Positions 29,879 through 32,442 of a stretch of 32,442 nt of DNA are shown piece after piece (positions within the stretch are counted from its first letter, which is position 1; the number at the start of each line of letters is the position of its first letter). The notes under the pieces were generated by a model, which was not told the origin of the DNA, did no database searches, and was given only the letters and a program-made list of their open reading frames with translations. The DNA lies in NCBI GenBank assembly GCA_963170165.1, contig CAUJGQ010000121.1:1-32442 (forward strand), given 5' to 3'. The translations under genes were made by a program, and so were the position numbers. Origin of the DNA: Chloroflexota bacterium (lineage in GTDB: Bacteria; Chloroflexota; Dehalococcoidia; CAUJGQ01).

Positions 29879-30568
29879 GTGAAGGTGCTCGTGGTGGATG
29901 ATGACGCCGCCGTCCGCGATCTTGCGGGCACATATCTGCGCCGCGAGGGATATACCGTCTTGACCGCGCGGGACGGTGAAGAGGCGCTGCGACGTGCACG
30001 TACGGAATCGCCCGAGCTGGTACTGCTCGATCTGATGCTGCCCGTGCTGGACGGCTTTGAAGTGTGCCGGATGCTGCGGGCCGAGTCGGACGTACCGATC
30101 ATGATGCTGACCGCGCGAGGAGACGACATCGACAAGGTCGTGGGCCTCGAGATCGGCGCCGATGACTACCTGACCAAGCCGTTCAACCCGCGGGAACTGA
30201 TCGCCAGGGTGAAGGCGATTGCCCGGCGCGCAGCCCGAAAGGAACGGCCCAGGACCGTTATCCAAGCCGGCTGCCTGGTGGCGGACCGTGCGCGACGCGA
30301 GGTGCGGGCGGGCGACGCGCCGGTTCACCTGCGCGCCAAGGAGTTTGACCTGCTGGTGACCTTCCTGGAGCACCCCGGCCTGGTACTCACGCGTGAACAA
30401 CTGCTGGCGGATGTATGGGGCTACACCATCCCCGGCCAGACGCGAACGGTGGATGTCCACGTCAATCACCTGCGCCAGCGGCTAGCGGGCACCGGCGTCG
30501 AGATCGCAACACTGCGCGGCGTCGGCTACAAGCTGGTCATTACCCGTGCCACCGGTGCTCCTGCATGA
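29879..30568 (+). CDS. OmpR/PhoB-family response regulator (no adjacent kinase)
   Basis: A 229-residue two-domain regulator. The receiver domain has the acidic pair Asp7-Asp8, phospho-acceptor Asp51 in LVLLDLMLPVLDG, the switch Thr in MMLTARGDD and Lys in YLTKPFNPREL. The C-terminal winged helix carries LRAKEFDLLVTFLEHPGLVLTREQLL, VHVNHLRQRL and GVGYKL, typical of the OmpR class. The GTG at 29879 is used because it begins the receiver strand and follows GGGGGTGA; an earlier in-frame start at 29801 is less likely. No histidine kinase gene is next to it. Its stop overlaps the start of the dehydrogenase gene (ATGA), so the two are translationally coupled. Confidence 0.93.
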   Translation: MKVLVVDDDAAVRDLAGTYLRREGYTVLTARDGEEALRRARTESPELVLLDLMLPVLDGFEVCRMLRAESDVPIMMLTARGDDIDKVVGLEIGADDYLTKPFNPRELIARVKAIARRAARKERPRTVIQAGCLVADRARREVRAGDAPVHLRAKEFDLLVTFLEHPGLVLTREQLLADVWGYTIPGQTRTVDVHVNHLRQRLAGTGVEIATLRGVGYKLVITRATGAPA

Positions 30569-31659
30569 CAGCTGACGAACCGATCCTGGCCTATCGCTTC
30601 CTGCCGGTGGACAGCGTGCACCATGGGGATGGGGCTGCCGTTCGGCTACCGCACGAGCTGGACCGGCTGGGCCTGCGCCGGGCGCTGGTGCTGACGGGCA
30701 ACAGCCTCGCCAATGAGACGGGCCTGCTGTGGTACGTCGAGCATCTTCTCGGCCCGCGGCACGCGGCCAGCTACTCCGGAGTACGCGCCCATGTCCCATC
30801 GGGCGTGGTGGACGAGGCGGCCGAACTGGCCCGACTGGCCGGTATCGACTGCCTGGTTAGCCTGGGCGGCGGCAGCGCCACCGACACGGCGAAGGCCGTC
30901 GCCCACCGGCTGGCGCAGCAAACCGGCGCTCCGCCACCGGCCATCGCCGCCCTCCCGACGACGCTGTCGGCGGCGGAGTTCACGCACTACTACGGCGTGA
31001 CGGACGAGGCATCGCATGCCAAGCACGGCGCCGGCGATCGCTCGCTGGTTCCGCGGGTAGTCTTCCTTGACCCGCGGCTGACGCTCGCCACACCGCTGCA
31101 ATTGTGGCTATCCACCGGCATCAAGGCGCTCGATCATGCTATCGAGGTCTATCTCAGTCCGCGGGCCCACCCGGTGACCGATGTACTGGCGCGTGAGGCG
31201 ATCTCGCAGCTATTTCGCTGGCTGCCGGTCTGCCATGCTGAGCCGGAGCGCCTCGACGCTCGGTTGACCTGCCAGCTCGCTGCGTGGATGTCGCTATTCA
31301 GCCCCGCCACCGTTCGCGGAGGTCTCAGTCACGCGGTCGGGCACCAGCTCGGCGGACACGGCGTCCCCCATGGCATCACATCCTGTGTCACCTTGCCACA
31401 GGTGTTGCAGGCGCTAGCCCCAAGCGCCGGCCAGCGTGCGGCCGAGCTGGCGGCAGTGATGCAGTCCGCCGGTGCCAGCGAAGCCACCGCCGCTGCCGCC
31501 GTCAGCGGCCTGGTTGCACGACTCGGCCTGCCGGCCAGGCTGCGCGATACGGGTCTGCCAGCGGAGGCGGTCGCGACGGTGGCTGGCGCGGCCGCACTCG
31601 AGCTTGGCGCCCGCGCGGGCGGCATCGACCTCGCAGAGCTCGTGCATCGCATGTGGTGA
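30565..31659 (+). CDS. Iron-type alcohol dehydrogenase / maleylacetate reductase-like enzyme
   Basis: A 364-residue NAD(P)-dependent oxidoreductase of the DHQS-like superfamily. The dinucleotide-binding segment is SLGGGSATDTAKAVA (about 99-113), followed by ALPTTLSAAEFT. The second half carries LSTGIKALDHAIEVYLSPR and GLSHAVGHQLGGHGVPHG. In classical iron alcohol dehydrogenases the first of these reads Gly-x-Asp-Ala-Leu-x-His; here the Asp is Lys, as tends to vary in maleylacetate reductase-like members, so metal use is doubtful. Maleylacetate reductase acts in chlorinated or hydroxylated aromatic breakdown, but no ring-cleavage gene lies here. The ATG at 30565 overlaps the regulator's stop. 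Confidence 0.86.
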   Translation: MTADEPILAYRFLPVDSVHHGDGAAVRLPHELDRLGLRRALVLTGNSLANETGLLWYVEHLLGPRHAASYSGVRAHVPSGVVDEAAELARLAGIDCLVSLGGGSATDTAKAVAHRLAQQTGAPPPAIAALPTTLSAAEFTHYYGVTDEASHAKHGAGDRSLVPRVVFLDPRLTLATPLQLWLSTGIKALDHAIEVYLSPRAHPVTDVLAREAISQLFRWLPVCHAEPERLDARLTCQLAAWMSLFSPATVRGGLSHAVGHQLGGHGVPHGITSCVTLPQVLQALAPSAGQRAAELAAVMQSAGASEATAAAAVSGLVARLGLPARLRDTGLPAEAVATVAGAAALELGARAGGIDLAELVHRMW

Positions 31660-31871
31660 CCGGGGCGTGGTCCCGTACCAATGTCCCGTGGACGGCTGAT
31701 GGGCTGTGTGGTAGCTTCGTGACCATCTTGACGAGAGCAGGCGGCGCAATCGTGCGGCAGCGGCAAGCGTACATGGCGTTGATGATGGCGTCCGGTAGTA
31801 TCACCGCGATGCTTCACGCCGTATATCCGCGTGGCCGCGGTGCTGCTCCCGGTTGGTAGCTCGGAGCGTGA

Positions 31872-31923
31872 GGGAAATGCACCAGGGCCGCGGTATGGTG
31901 ACCGCGGCCCTGGTGCATTTCCC
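31872..31923. repeat. Perfect 23-bp inverted repeat (terminator or operator-like)
   Basis: Arms 31872-31894 and 31901-31923 are exact reverse complements (start GGGAAATGCACCAGGG) around the 6-nt loop ATGGTG. It lies 212 nt after the dehydrogenase stop and 18 nt before the ABC ATPase start. There is no T-run, yet the stem is the longest perfect one in the window. Confidence 0.92.
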
Positions 31924-31941
31924 GGGAAGGCACAGTCCTGC

Positions 31942-32442
31942 ATGAGTGCGGCGATTCGCGTGCAGGGTCTCACCAAGACGTTTCAGCGTCGTGAGCGAGG
32001 AACGGGCCCCGGCGGCCGGCTGCAAGCGTTCCTGCGCCCGCGCACCGTGGCACTGACGGCCGTTGAGGCGGTGTCGTTTGCGATTGAACCGGGTGAGCTG
32101 GTGGCGTTCATCGGGCCGAACGGCGCCGGCAAGTCGACGACGATCAAGATGCTGACCGGCATACTCCACCCCACTGCCGGTCAGGCGGAGGTGCTTGGGC
32201 TCGTGCCCTGGCGGCAGCGCACCCAACTCGCCCGCCGGATCGCGTCGGTGTTCGGCCAGCGCTCACAGCTCTCATACCATCTGCCACCGCGTGACAGCTT
32301 CACCTTGCTGGCGGCGGTCTACGAGGTGGACGAGCACGACTACCGCCGGCGGCTCGCGGAACTGGTGGAGCTGTTCGACCTGGCCCGCCTGATTGAGACG
32401 CCGGTGCGACGCCTGAGCCTGGGGGAACGGATGCGCTGCGAG
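31942..32442 (+). CDS. ABC-2 type transporter ATP-binding protein (COG4586-like), 5' part
   Basis: The first 167 codons of an exporter ATPase, cut by the right edge. Walker A is IGPNGAGKSTTIKMLTG. The Q-loop region SVFGQRSQLSYHLPPRDSFTLLAAVYEV is characteristic of the COG4586 branch, where a Gln-Arg-Ser-Gln-Leu segment precedes a Leu-Pro pair. The signature LSLGERMRCE is the last readable part. An insertion (RRERGTGPGGRLQAFLRPR) between the first strands is also common in this branch. Partner permeases of the ABC-2 type are expected downstream. The ATG at 31942 follows a GGGAAGG site (31924-31929) with long spacing. The 23-bp inverted repeat just upstream may limit or control its transcription. 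Confidence 0.9.
   Translation, partial: MSAAIRVQGLTKTFQRRERGTGPGGRLQAFLRPRTVALTAVEAVSFAIEPGELVAFIGPNGAGKSTTIKMLTGILHPTAGQAEVLGLVPWRQRTQLARRIASVFGQRSQLSYHLPPRDSFTLLAAVYEVDEHDYRRRLAELVELFDLARLIETPVRRLSLGERMRCE

Noticed and set aside
31284-31859. 191-codon frame overlapping the dehydrogenase 3' end and the gap after it
   Set aside because: Arg/Pro-rich out-of-frame reading of the dehydrogenase gene; no start signal.

Overview
The window looks like ordinary chromosome from a high-GC bacterium, most likely Chloroflexota (Thermomicrobia/Sphaerobacter-like). The clues are a T-box-controlled thrS, an F420-type luciferase-like oxidoreductase, a typical UgpB/A/E/C-style sugar cassette, many GTG starts and strong GC-rich Shine-Dalgarno sites. 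The placement is an inference, because no rRNA or marker phylogeny is available. I see no transposase, integrase, phage gene or CRISPR array. Both ends cut a gene: thrS on the left and an ABC-2 type ATPase on the right.

Left part (1-9400). On the minus strand an operon of three genes (acyl-CoA dehydrogenase-like, SAM methyltransferase, LLM-class oxidoreductase) is followed by a promoter, tRNA-Val(GAC), a T-box riboswitch and thrS. The thrS product lacks the N-terminal TGS domain. Divergent from that operon is a large secreted lipoprotein with OB-fold, lamin-tail-like and two phospholipase-D-like domains. It converges on a small exported cupredoxin. Next come an unknown 65-residue protein and a protein that joins a degenerate P-loop domain to a nucleoside 2-deoxyribosyltransferase-like domain. 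That fusion is divergent from a small DEDDy-type exonuclease-like protein.

Middle part (10200-19980). A complete carbohydrate ABC importer cassette is followed by a double-length class III CoA-transferase whose first half has lost its catalytic Asp. A MarR regulator ends in the same CTAG as the CoA-transferase and is divergent from a ThDP-dependent decarboxylase/synthase-like enzyme. A small two-helix membrane protein follows.

Right part (20000-32442). A MoxR-type AAA+ ATPase and a VWA protein with a collagen-like Gly-X-Y linker form a probable chaperone pair. A two-helix TrkA-type potassium channel comes next, then a His-rich membrane protein with an uncharacterised conserved-looking domain, and a YegS/DagK lipid kinase. 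RecF and a coiled-coil protein lie on the minus strand. An orphan OmpR-type response regulator is translationally coupled to an iron-ADH/maleylacetate-reductase-like enzyme. A perfect 23-bp inverted repeat stands just before the last ABC ATPase gene.

No single locus is clearly a new defence or mobile system. The best candidates for undescribed biology are the P-loop/deoxyribosyltransferase-like fusion with its exonuclease neighbour, the His-rich membrane protein, the multidomain PLD lipoprotein and the response-regulator/dehydrogenase pair.
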